A stretch of DNA of 64,000 nucleotides from NCBI GenBank assembly GCA_002427745.1, contig DIYF01000061.1, forward strand, positions 106,388 to 170,387. Reading direction: 5' to 3'. Each line of letters starts with the position of its first letter. Position 1 is the first letter of the stretch. Positions 1 through 8,239 of this stretch are shown here, one piece after another. This DNA is from Roseivirga sp. UBA6061. Its GTDB lineage: Bacteria > Bacteroidota > Bacteroidia > Cytophagales > Cyclobacteriaceae. The notes beneath the pieces are model-generated. The model saw nothing but the letters and a program-made list of their open reading frames with translations. It searched no databases and had not been told where the DNA came from. A program made the position numbers and the translations under genes.

Positions 1-2841
1 GTGAAAGAACACGCCAATGTTGGTGACATCACAGATGCTGATGGCAGGTTCAGCTTTTCAGTTCCTGATGATAGCCGCACCCTGGTCGTCTCTTTTGTTG
101 GCTTTACACCCAAAGAAATTGCCATTGGTAACCAGACTGATTTTCGCATCACACTTGATCCGGCTACCAACAGCCTGGAAGAAGTTGTCGTGATAGGTTA
201 TGGTGTTCAGAAAAAGTCAGATGTAACCGGTGCCCTGGGCTCGGCCAGTGCTGAAGACTTTAATAAGGGGATTGTGGCAAACCCCGGTCAATTATTGCAG
301 GGAAAAGTGGCTGGTGTCTTGGTTTCCAATGTAAGTGGAGAGCCGGGAGCTGCACAGAATATCATCATACGTGGTGTGGGCAGCCTGCGCTCAGGAACCA
401 CCCCACTTTACGTAATTGACGGCTTTGTTATTGATAATGCTTCTACCGGAGTAGCCAACAATCCTCTCAATTTTATCAATCCTCAGGATATCGAAAGTAT
501 CGATGTTTTAAAGGATGCTTCGGCAGCAGCTATTTACGGAGCCCGGGCGGCTAACGGAGTGATTGTGATTACCACAAAGAAAGGAAAAGAAGGTACTTCT
601 GAAATGAATCTGTCACTGACTACGGCCTGGTCGTCTATTTCCAATAAAACTGATGTCTTCAGTGCAGATGAGTTCAGGCGACAGGTAGCCGCCATTGGAG
701 GCAATTTATTCGATGCAGGTGGAAATACTGACTGGCAGGATGAGCTGACACAAACCGGTGTTTCCAACAACCTCAATTTCTCATTGAGCGGAGCTAACAG
801 CCAAAAGTTCTCCTACTTTATTTCTGCCGGAGCAGAGAACCAGGAAGGAATCATGATCGGCAGTAAACTGGAGCGCTATTCCGGCCGCGTTAACCTGGAA
901 CAGAAAGCCTTTGACGGACGGCTGAAAATCAGCTATAACCTCACAGGTGCCCGAACCGAGAATTTCAGACCCGATTTCGGTGCCAACGTGGTAGACATGC
1001 TTCAGTTAAACCCTACCATTCCCGTATTTACGAATGGACAACCCACCCTGCTGGATGACCTGCTGAATCCAATAGTCCGCAACGAACTCTATTCCGATGA
1101 GGCTTTCAACAACAGAATTCTTGCTAACATTTCTCCTTCTCTGGAAATAGTAAAAGGGCTGACTTACCGGTTAAACCTTGGGGTCGACTATTCTGCCACT
1201 AACAGGGATATACAAAGAAAGCCCTATAACCTCCTGGAAGGTTTTGAATTGGGGTCGCTCTCATCCATCACTACCAGAAACGAAAACCGACTGGTGGAAA
1301 ACACACTTACTTACAATCTGGAAAGTAACTTACACAGTGCTGTTTTCCTGGCCGGGCATTCTTATCAGAAGACACGTGTTCAGCAGCAGGCTTTCAGCCT
1401 TACAGGCTTCGCCAACAATGGCGTTGACCCCATTTTCCAGGACCAGATCAGTACACAGGATCAGCCTACCACGGTAAGTGCTTTTGCTGTTGAAAATGAG
1501 TTGCAGTCTTTCTTCGGCAGAGTCAATTATTCCTATAATGACAAGTACCTGCTCACAGCTACTATGCGGGCAGATGGTTCTTCCAAGTTTGGTGAGAACA
1601 ACCGATACGGATACTTTCCTTCTTTCGCCCTTGGCTGGAACATCAGCCGTGAATCTTTCATGGCCAACTCTGTGCTGGATAACCTGAAACTAAGAGCCAG
1701 CTGGGGACAAACGGGTAACCAGGAGATCCCCGCCAAGATCACCCAGTCCAGCTTCACGGAGAGTAAAAACAACAATGATACTTATCCTCTTGATCCTAAT
1801 GCCTCAACACTCGATGACTATCCTTTTGGTACCATCTTTACCCGTCTGGCCAACCCGGATATTCAATGGGAGGTAACCAGTCAGATGAATATCGGTCTGG
1901 ATTTCGGATTGCTGGACTACGGACTTACCGGAACTTTCAACTTTTTCAACAAAGTGTCCAAGAACATATTGCTGGAGGTTGTTCCTGCTGATCCGATTCA
2001 GCCAACGGCCACTTTCTGGACGAACATTCCGGATATGGAAATCAAAAATACCGGTGTGGAACTGGCCCTGGAATACAGCAGCAAGCCTGAAAAGGAGTTC
2101 AGCTACCGAATCGGAGGTAATATCTCGTACACTAAAAACGAGGTGGTGAACTCTCCCTTTGCAGTACTGACAACCGGATCAGCTTCCGGAGCAGGGCAGA
2201 CGGGAGCCACCATCAACGGCTACATTAACGGTGAGCCTATCGGAGCCTTTTACATGAAGGAGTTTGTGGGCATTGGTGCTAACGGATTGAACGCTTTCAG
2301 AGATGTCAATGGAGATGATCAGGTACTTGAAAATGATCGATATGTCGTGGGAAAAGCCCTGCCGGACCTGATCTATGCCTTTCATTTTGACATGAACTAC
2401 AGAAACTGGAACCTGGGGCTGAACTTCAACGGAGTTTCAGGAAATCAGATTTACAATCATACCACCATGTCTCTCTTCAACCGTGGTAGCCTGGCTTCGT
2501 CATTCAATACCACTGATTTCGCAGTACAGTACGACAATGAGGACATCACCAATTCGAATGAAGTCTCTACCCGATATCTGGAAGAGGGAAGCTTTTTGAG
2601 GTTGAACAATGCTACGCTGAGTTACTCCTTTTCTCCCGAAAAGCTGGGGCTGGAGAACTGGATCAAAAATGTTCGTCTTTCACTTACTGGTCAGAACCTG
2701 TTTGTAATAACAGACTATTCCGGTTTCGACCCTGAGGTAAACACAGGATCATCTGTCGGAGGTATTCAGACATTTGGTATTGACCGGTTTACTTACCCCA
2801 CCGCAAGAACTTTCCTGTTGGGCCTTAGCGCGACTTTCTAA
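1..2841 (+). CDS. SusC-like TonB-dependent outer membrane receptor, 5' end cut by window (PUL 1)
   Basis: The frame is open from base 1, so the true start lies outside; the GTG at base 1 is not a credible start because no signal peptide follows. The visible 946 residues begin inside a carboxypeptidase-regulatory-like beta-sandwich (TDADGRFSFSVPDD), then a TonB-box/plug region starting near residue 60 (LEEVVVIGYG), plug signatures (IIRGVGSL, PLYVIDGF, IDVLKDASAAAIYGARAANG) and a 22-strand-type barrel ending in aromatic F. The protein forms the outer-membrane channel of a SusCD pair and imports a ligand with TonB energy. The partner lipoprotein and a phosphatase follow, so an organophosphate ligand is inferred. 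Whether an STN domain is present cannot be seen. Confidence 0.95.
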   Translation: MKEHANVGDITDADGRFSFSVPDDSRTLVVSFVGFTPKEIAIGNQTDFRITLDPATNSLEEVVVIGYGVQKKSDVTGALGSASAEDFNKGIVANPGQLLQGKVAGVLVSNVSGEPGAAQNIIIRGVGSLRSGTTPLYVIDGFVIDNASTGVANNPLNFINPQDIESIDVLKDASAAAIYGARAANGVIVITTKKGKEGTSEMNLSLTTAWSSISNKTDVFSADEFRRQVAAIGGNLFDAGGNTDWQDELTQTGVSNNLNFSLSGANSQKFSYFISAGAENQEGIMIGSKLERYSGRVNLEQKAFDGRLKISYNLTGARTENFRPDFGANVVDMLQLNPTIPVFTNGQPTLLDDLLNPIVRNELYSDEAFNNRILANISPSLEIVKGLTYRLNLGVDYSATNRDIQRKPYNLLEGFELGSLSSITTRNENRLVENTLTYNLESNLHSAVFLAGHSYQKTRVQQQAFSLTGFANNGVDPIFQDQISTQDQPTTVSAFAVENELQSFFGRVNYSYNDKYLLTATMRADGSSKFGENNRYGYFPSFALGWNISRESFMANSVLDNLKLRASWGQTGNQEIPAKITQSSFTESKNNNDTYPLDPNASTLDDYPFGTIFTRLANPDIQWEVTSQMNIGLDFGLLDYGLTGTFNFFNKVSKNILLEVVPADPIQPTATFWTNIPDMEIKNTGVELALEYSSKPEKEFSYRIGGNISYTKNEVVNSPFAVLTTGSASGAGQTGATINGYINGEPIGAFYMKEFVGIGANGLNAFRDVNGDDQVLENDRYVVGKALPDLIYAFHFDMNYRNWNLGLNFNGVSGNQIYNHTTMSLFNRGSLASSFNTTDFAVQYDNEDITNSNEVSTRYLEEGSFLRLNNATLSYSFSPEKLGLENWIKNVRLSLTGQNLFVITDYSGFDPEVNTGSSVGGIQTFGIDRFTYPTARTFLLGLSATF

Positions 2842-2858
2842 TGATCAAATCGATTTTA

Positions 2859-2875
2859 GTGGCTTTTGGAGCCAC
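2859..2875 (+). other. Intercistronic hairpin between susC and susD of PUL 1
   Basis: GTGGCT, five-base loop, AGCCAC form a perfect 6-bp stem in the 81-nt gap. No T-run follows, so it is more likely an RNA-stability or processing hairpin than a terminator. Function is inferred. Confidence 0.4.
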
Positions 2876-2922
2876 CGCAACACCTGAGCGAAAAGAATCT
2901 TAAAAAATAAATTTCAACTGAA

Positions 2923-4665
2923 ATGAAAAAATATTTACTGTTTATCATCCTGGGGTCAGTATTCAGCTGGGGCTGTACCGATCTGGAAGAAGAAGTACTG
3001 GACGAATCCCTGACCGGAGCAGGTCAGGCCGAAGCAATCAGTGGAGCCATTGCTCCGGCATATGGTCAGGTTTCATGGACCTGGAGGCATACAAACTACT
3101 ATGGTTTACAACTCATCGCTTCAGACGAAGCCATTCTGCCTTATCGTGGTGGAACGGATTGGTTTGACGGAGGTAAATTCATTGCCGTACACCAGCACCT
3201 GATGACACCGGGTAACGACCTGGTGGGAAGCTCATGGAATGAATTGACCAAGAACATATCAAGAGCTATTTCCGCCATTGAAGTATTAAGGCCTCTGTCA
3301 GAAGAGGGAGATGCCCAGGCAACTATTGCTCTTTATGAAATGATCGCACTGAGAGCTTACCTTAATATGCTGATGCTTGACAGCTGGGGACTTGTATTTG
3401 ACAAAGAACGTTCCAGCGATATTTCCAATGTCCTTAGAGGCGAGGAAGCCGTCAATTACCTGATGGGCGAGCTAAGCTCTGTAGTGGATGTAATTAACAC
3501 CGATCTGGGACCAGGACGATTGACACAGAATGCGGTAAGGGGCTTTCTGGCCAGGCTGCACCTCAACGCGGCAGTGTATCGCGATCCGTACGGAACCCCG
3601 AATTTTGCAACCGAAGATATGAACAAGGTGGTGGAGTTTACCGATGCCATTATCAACTCCGGTCAGCACAGCTTGTCACCAGAATACTTCGATCTGTTTA
3701 ACGATAGCAATAACGGGAACGATGAACTGATCTTCTCACTGGATCAAAGAGGTGTACTCAGAAGAGAGCACAGTCGCTGGGCCTACTGGTCGATTGCCGG
3801 TTCATTGTTTCCAAGGCCTGAATTTCCAAGTGCTGATGGAACAGACGGTCCGGCTATGACCTCCGACTTTATCCAGAGCTGGATGGATGCCTATGGAAGC
3901 GTTGATCCGGCTGAGGCTGATGCCCGGTTTTATCAGAGAAACACCCTGGTGCCAACGGCCATACAGGACCTGACCGGAATGTCGCCTCTGAATGATCAGG
4001 ATCATCACTACTGTATTGCCGATGTCGACTTTGAAATTGACAGAGGGATTTTACGTGGTGTACTCTGGGGGCCTCGTAAAGGAGCCGATGGCGCCTTCCT
4101 GAGATGCGATAATGGAGATGTGAAAATATTCCCTGTCATTCAGCGAAAAGGAAATGGCCCGGATCGTGATGTTGGGTATGTTAATCATACTATGGATGTT
4201 GACTTCACTAATGAAGGCAGATTGCACAACAAAGGGTATAGAAGCTCCAAATACCAGTTCAGTCGTACTTCGCCTAATGGTAACAACTTCAGCAGTGTGG
4301 ATCTGGTGATGATGCGTCTGGCAGAAATCTACCTGATGAGGGCAGAGGCTAAGCTGAGACTTGGAGATGTAACAGGAGCCCTGGCTGATATCAATTTTGT
4401 AAGAGCTTCAAGAACGGCCAGGCCTGATCAGACCCCGGCTCCGTTGACTACGCTGGATCTGGATATCATGTTCCGTGAGCGCGGCTTTGAGCTTTACTGG
4501 GAAGGATTCAGAAGAAGTGACCAGATCCGATTCGGGAAGTACGAAGATTCCTGGACTGAGAAGACCAGCAGCAACCCTTCAAAAAGACTATTCCCTATAC
4601 CACAAAGCGCCATTGATGGTGCCTCTAATGTGGAGGGCTTCCTGGAGCAAAACCAGGGATATTAA
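2923..4665 (+). CDS. SusD/RagB-family outer membrane lipoprotein (PUL 1)
   Basis: The 580-aa protein starts MKKYLLFIILGSVF and has a lipobox-like SWGC, giving a lipid-anchored surface protein. SusD hallmarks are the early tetratricopeptide-like helices (ALRAYLNMLMLDSWG), the central SusD helices (LVMMRLAEIYLMRAEAKLRLG) and the C-terminal FRERGFELYWEGFRRSDQIRFG ... LFPIPQSAID. It forms the ligand-binding lid on the adjacent SusC barrel. It is longer than the other SusD proteins in the window (465-473 aa), with extra loops in the middle, which fits a different ligand. The start has an A-rich Bacteroidota-type leader (AAAAAATAAATTTCAACTGAA) rather than a strong Shine-Dalgarno. Confidence 0.95.
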   Translation: MKKYLLFIILGSVFSWGCTDLEEEVLDESLTGAGQAEAISGAIAPAYGQVSWTWRHTNYYGLQLIASDEAILPYRGGTDWFDGGKFIAVHQHLMTPGNDLVGSSWNELTKNISRAISAIEVLRPLSEEGDAQATIALYEMIALRAYLNMLMLDSWGLVFDKERSSDISNVLRGEEAVNYLMGELSSVVDVINTDLGPGRLTQNAVRGFLARLHLNAAVYRDPYGTPNFATEDMNKVVEFTDAIINSGQHSLSPEYFDLFNDSNNGNDELIFSLDQRGVLRREHSRWAYWSIAGSLFPRPEFPSADGTDGPAMTSDFIQSWMDAYGSVDPAEADARFYQRNTLVPTAIQDLTGMSPLNDQDHHYCIADVDFEIDRGILRGVLWGPRKGADGAFLRCDNGDVKIFPVIQRKGNGPDRDVGYVNHTMDVDFTNEGRLHNKGYRSSKYQFSRTSPNGNNFSSVDLVMMRLAEIYLMRAEAKLRLGDVTGALADINFVRASRTARPDQTPAPLTTLDLDIMFRERGFELYWEGFRRSDQIRFGKYEDSWTEKTSSNPSKRLFPIPQSAIDGASNVEGFLEQNQGY

Positions 4666-4674
4666 ACTGATTTT

Positions 4675-4714
4675 CCGGCATAAGTGGTATGGGTTACTTA
4701 CTTATGCCGGTTTT
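4675..4714 (+). terminator. Intrinsic terminator between susD and phosphatase (PUL 1)
   Basis: CCGGCATAAGT pairs perfectly with ACTTATGCCGG (11 bp) across a 14-nt loop and is followed by TTTTC. It lies 9 nt after the SusD stop and 74 nt before the phosphatase start, so it should reduce read-through into the enzyme gene or separate two transcripts. Confidence 0.7.
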
Positions 4715-4788
4715 CATATCATTGAGGATCAGGAGATATACTCTCTCAATAAGTGTCCTTTCTTTTTATTAAACGAAAACCCATAGTG

Positions 4789-6021
4789 ATGCTATCAAAA
4801 AGAATGTTGGTATACCCAGTGTTGTGTGCAGCCCTTTGTTGGTCATGTATGTCCTGTGGACCTGAACGATCAAGCATGACAGACATACAGGTACTCAGAA
4901 TGCCTTACTTACAAACAGCCCTGGCGGACAGCATGACGGTTCTCTGGAGAACGGATGCCGGTACTGAATCGGGTGTCAGGTTCAGAAAAAAGGGAGCTTT
5001 AGCCTGGTCAGAAGCAGAAGGAGTGGTCAGAGCGACTAATACCAGCCTGATTGAAAATGAAGTGACCCTGGTAAAACTGGAACCAGGCGCCCGATATGAA
5101 TATGAGATCTTCACAGATGAAGGTCAGCTGCTACCTGAAACTTCTTTGGGCTTTAGAGCTCCGGTAGCAGCCGGGTACTCTGTTTTCTCTTTTTTCGCTG
5201 TGGGGGATATCGGAGAGGCAGTAGAAGGAGGAGGCACGCCCGATAAACTCGGTGAGGCACTTTCATCTTATGTGGACTCTCTGAATTTTGGTCTGCTACT
5301 GGGTGACATCGTGTACCCAGAGGGAAAGAGTGAAGATTACGACAATAACCTGTTTCGGTATTTTAGAGAGGTATTCCCTTATGTACCGGTTTTTACAATT
5401 CTGGGCAATCATGACTGGCATGAACCCGAAGCCAATTACATAAAGGAATGGAAACTTCCCGGCAATGAACACTACTACAGCTTTGACTATGGTAATGCTC
5501 ATTTTATAGCCCTGGATTCTAAAAACGGAGACTTTTATGACTACGAAAGACAGGTGGCCTGGCTGGAGGAAGACCTTTCCCGGGTTGCCGGTACCGAAAA
5601 CTGGAAGATTGTGTTTCTGCATCATAATGGTAGGTCCTGTACTTATAAAGATGCTTATGAAAACGTAGTGAGCCTCTATCCGATATTCGAAAAACATGGC
5701 GTGCACCTGGTGCTCAACGGACATGCGCATACCTATGAGCGATTGAATCCCATGAATGGACAAGGTGAAGTAGTGAGGGAAGGAGAACAGAAAGGCTTTA
5801 CCAGTATTACAGTAGGGAGTGGCGGAAAACTGAGAGGTGTGGGGACAGACCCAAAAGCTTTTACTCCTGATCCCGATAACTGCCGGTACCCCGGTCTTGT
5901 CGCGGCCTACGCACATGACTGGGCATTTCTTAAACTCGATATTAGTGGAGAAAGCCTGAGAGGTACTGCCATTACCACCCATGACCTTAAGGTGGTGGAT
6001 CGGTTTGAAATCAGGAAATAG
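4789..6021 (+). CDS. Purple-acid-phosphatase-like metallophosphoesterase lipoprotein (PUL 1)
   Basis: The 410-aa protein begins MLSKRMLVYPVLCAALCWSC, with candidate lipobox cysteines; an in-frame ATA/ATT-region start further upstream would break the signal peptide, so ATG 4789 was chosen. An N-terminal fibronectin/PAP-like beta domain (about residues 30-120, PYLQTALADSMTVLWRT) precedes a calcineurin-like metallophosphoesterase domain with GDIG, GDIVYPEG, GNHDW, LHHNGRS and NGHAHTYERL, the dimetal-binding set of the PAP family. It should hydrolyse phosphomonoesters or diesters at the cell surface or in the periplasm. It is the last gene of PUL 1; the substrate is inferred from the family only. 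Confidence 0.92.
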   Translation: MLSKRMLVYPVLCAALCWSCMSCGPERSSMTDIQVLRMPYLQTALADSMTVLWRTDAGTESGVRFRKKGALAWSEAEGVVRATNTSLIENEVTLVKLEPGARYEYEIFTDEGQLLPETSLGFRAPVAAGYSVFSFFAVGDIGEAVEGGGTPDKLGEALSSYVDSLNFGLLLGDIVYPEGKSEDYDNNLFRYFREVFPYVPVFTILGNHDWHEPEANYIKEWKLPGNEHYYSFDYGNAHFIALDSKNGDFYDYERQVAWLEEDLSRVAGTENWKIVFLHHNGRSCTYKDAYENVVSLYPIFEKHGVHLVLNGHAHTYERLNPMNGQGEVVREGEQKGFTSITVGSGGKLRGVGTDPKAFTPDPDNCRYPGLVAAYAHDWAFLKLDISGESLRGTAITTHDLKVVDRFEIRK

Positions 6022-6392
6022 GAAACAGACCTCTTTTGAGGCTGCTTTCTGAAAATACGGTCGGGTTCGGTTTCACCATTCTTATACCCGGCCAGATTAG
6101 GTTAGTGGTGACTGGCAGGTACAGTCACAATTCAGAAGTCACCCTGACTCCCCTTTTACTTCTGAATGAGGTAACAGGGGATGTCAGAGGTGATTTTAAG
6201 TCGTTTTTGCAGAATACCCGTCAGAAACAACTGTCTTTCACAAGCTGTTTTGTGCAGGACAAATCGCTATCTGTTCGTTTCGTAAGGTCTTAAGTCGGGT
6301 GCACTCTCTGTCCTCTCTTAATCTTTTTTTAACGCTTACGTTTCCGCGAGTACACGAATAGTTTGTTCATTTGTAGACGAATCCTCCTGTCT
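6022..6392. other. Gene-free 371-nt interval between PUL 1 and PUL 2
   Basis: No convincing gene. It contains the first copy of the PUL 3' motif (6094-6128, listed separately) and a second inverted repeat, ATTCAGAAGT at 6130-6139 with ACTTCTGAAT at 6158-6167 (10-bp arms, no T-run). An 85-codon frame at 6036-6293 has no recognisable protein character and was rejected. The promoter of the sigma factor gene should lie in its right part, but no clean TAnnTTTG box was identified. Confidence 0.6.
6094..6128 (+). repeat. PUL 3'-end motif, copy 1 (AGATTAGGTTAGT plus hairpin)
   Basis: AGATTAGGTTAGT at 6094-6106 is followed at once by the perfect 7-bp hairpin GTGACTG/CAGTCAC (6108-6128). It lies 73 nt after the stop of the last PUL 1 gene. 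The same AGATTAGGTT core occurs 3' of the last gene of the other three PULs in this window. Role unknown. Confidence 0.6.
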
Positions 6393-6962
6393 ATGAGTGG
6401 AAATCTTACAGATAAATTGCTCTTTGAAGCCATCCGGGCAGGGGATGAACATGCCTTCGAAATACTCTTCAGGAGCCACTACAATACACTTTGCAAGTCT
6501 GCTGCAGGCATAATTAAAGACAATACCATTGCTGAAGAATTAGTCTCGGATCTCTTCTTTAACATCTGGGTTAAGCGTGAAAACCTGCATATCAAAACCA
6601 GCGTGGGGGGCTATCTTCACTTCGCTACACGCAATGCTGCACTGAATTATCTTAAGACCAGAAAGATTGGTTTTGTCGATATAGACGAATTGTTGCAGAG
6701 CGCCCAGTCAGATGCGCAGAACCCGGAAGCCAGGATTATTTCAGCTGAAACCCTGGGAGAATGGGAGGAAAGAATAAGCCAGCTACCTCCACAGAGGCAG
6801 AAGGTTTTCAGAATGAATAAACTTCAGGGGCTCACTTATGCTGAGATTGCCATACAGCTCGACCTGTCGGAAAATACGGTCAGGAATCAGGTCCAGATGG
6901 CGGTACGTTCGCTGAAGGTGATCACCCTGGTCTCAGTGCTGGGCACTACTTTTCCACTTTAA
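6393..6962 (+). CDS. FecI-type ECF RNA polymerase sigma factor (PUL 2)
   Basis: The 189-aa protein carries sigma-70 region 2 at about residues 10-85 (AFEILFRSHYNTLCKSAAGI, AEELVSDLFFNIW) and region 4 at about 125-180 (QRQKVFRMNKLQGLTYAEIA, LSENTVRNQVQ). ATG 6393 is preferred over an upstream TTG at 6363 because the sigma fold starts right after it. It heads a sigma/FecR/SusC set: ligand binding by the STN-bearing SusC would release the sigma from the FecR protein and switch on the downstream uptake genes. This signalling mode is known for the family; the ligand here is inferred. Confidence 0.93.
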   Translation: MSGNLTDKLLFEAIRAGDEHAFEILFRSHYNTLCKSAAGIIKDNTIAEELVSDLFFNIWVKRENLHIKTSVGGYLHFATRNAALNYLKTRKIGFVDIDELLQSAQSDAQNPEARIISAETLGEWEERISQLPPQRQKVFRMNKLQGLTYAEIAIQLDLSENTVRNQVQMAVRSLKVITLVSVLGTTFPL

Positions 6963-7062
6963 AATCCTTCTTAACAAATACTTAACACAAGGCATTGGTT
7001 ACCCCCTTGCTGCTTTATTGTCATGAAGTTGAAAGCATGGCATTGTTGCCAAACAATAAAGC

Positions 7063-8076
7063 ATGAAAGGAAATACGGACTGGGGGCTGATCAAACGTTG
7101 GCTTGACGGAGAAAAAACGGAGCAAAACCGGAAAAAGATAGAGCAGTGGTTGCTGGAGAATCCTGAAAATATTGAGGTCTTGCAGGAGCTGGAAGGGCGA
7201 TGGATAGAAGCGGAAGATGAAGAATTTGACAGCCTGCATGCCTTTGATGTGCTGTCTAAAAAACTTGACGACAAAACCCGGGTATTGGTTCCCGAAGCTC
7301 GCAGCAAGCGATTTTCATGGTTGAGAATAGCAGTATCTCTGTTGTTTCTGACTGCTGTAGGCCTGGGGGCGCTATGGCTTTCTGATCTGAACAAGGAAGT
7401 GAAAGCACTCGCCTACATCACCAAAACTACTGGCAGGGGGCAGCTTTCAAAAGTAACACTGATGGATGGCACGGTAGTACAGCTTAACTCCGGTTCCAGC
7501 ATCCGTTATCCGGAGAACTATGGAGCATCTACCCGTGAGATTATCCTGACAGGAGAAGCATATTTCGATGTGGTGCGCGATACACTCCACCCTTTTATGG
7601 TAAAAACAGGGGAAATTACCACGACCGTATTAGGTACCTCATTCAACGTGCGCGCTTTCAGCAAAGAGGATGTGGAAGTGACCGTAACGACAGGCAAGGT
7701 GAATGTGAGAAAAGAAGGAAAAGACGGAAAAGCCTCCTCGCTGGATTTGCTGCCCGGAGAACAGGCGCTTTATCGGGGACAGAACAGGGAACTGGTTTTT
7801 CAGAAGGTGGAAACCGCGCCTTACCTGGCCTGGATGGAACGTTCTGTCAGTTTCCGCAAACTACCCTTTCCGCAGGCACTGGACCAACTCTCACGGGTAT
7901 ATAATGTCAGGATAGAAAATACGGGTAACCGCGGGGCAGAATGCCTGGTGCGCGGTAAGTACCAAAACCAGTCACTGGAAGAGATACTGAAAGGACTTCA
8001 GCTCATTGTTGACTTCGACTATGAGTTCAAAAACGATTCGACTTTACTTATCAATACAACCGGATGTACGAACTAA
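7063..8076 (+). CDS. FecR-family anti-sigma factor (PUL 2)
   Basis: The 337-aa protein has an N-terminal cytoplasmic anti-sigma region, one membrane segment at about residues 86-107 (WLRIAVSLLFLTAVGLGALW), a periplasmic FecR domain at about 120-220 (LMDGTVVQLNSGSSIRYPEN, LTGEAYFDV, TVLGTSFNVRA) and a C-terminal DUF4974-type region (FRKLPFPQALDQLSRVYNVRI). It follows the sigma gene by 100 nt. It should hold the sigma at the membrane and receive the signal from the STN domain of the SusC encoded next. Confidence 0.94.
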   Translation: MKGNTDWGLIKRWLDGEKTEQNRKKIEQWLLENPENIEVLQELEGRWIEAEDEEFDSLHAFDVLSKKLDDKTRVLVPEARSKRFSWLRIAVSLLFLTAVGLGALWLSDLNKEVKALAYITKTTGRGQLSKVTLMDGTVVQLNSGSSIRYPENYGASTREIILTGEAYFDVVRDTLHPFMVKTGEITTTVLGTSFNVRAFSKEDVEVTVTTGKVNVRKEGKDGKASSLDLLPGEQALYRGQNRELVFQKVETAPYLAWMERSVSFRKLPFPQALDQLSRVYNVRIENTGNRGAECLVRGKYQNQSLEEILKGLQLIVDFDYEFKNDSTLLINTTGCTN

Positions 8077-8115
8077 CCGCCACTATGTGATAAAAGATTA
8101 ACAGAGCAAAGAAAG

Positions 8116-8205
8116 CTTTTTTATGTCCCTGCCAGGTAGGGCATAAAAAAGTCCGAGACTGTTGCAGCAGCATCGGACCGAAACTCCCGAATTAAGCCTT
8201 CGGGA
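8116..8205 (+). promoter_or_regulatory. Leader with three stacked hairpins before STN-SusC (PUL 2)
   Basis: Three inverted repeats lie between fecR and susC. H1 (8116-8151) pairs CTTTTTTATG-CCCT with AGGG-CATAAAAAAG, 14 bp with one bulged T. H2 (8151-8178) pairs GTCCGA with TCGGAC. H3 (8185-8205) pairs TCCCGA with TCGGGA and ends 34 nt before the start codon. H1 has T-run first and A-run last, so it is not an intrinsic terminator on either strand. A comparable two-hairpin leader stands before the other STN-SusC gene (25056-25123). A post-transcriptional or attenuation role is inferred. Confidence 0.5.
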
Positions 8206-8239
8206 CATTTTCTTAAACGTTATAAAACATCGCAAATCT

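Noticed and set aside
1..3. GTG at base 1 as a start codon of the first receptor gene
   Set aside because: The frame starts in the middle of a carboxypeptidase-regulatory-like domain without signal peptide; the gene is simply cut by the window.
5296..5982. 228-codon minus-strand frame inside the PAP-like gene
   Set aside because: It lies fully antisense to a gene with intact catalytic motifs and has no recognisable domain; a shadow of codon bias.
6036..6293. 85-codon open frame between PULs 1 and 2
   Set aside because: No protein-like composition or family, and it overlaps the 3' motif and two inverted repeats; judged noncoding.
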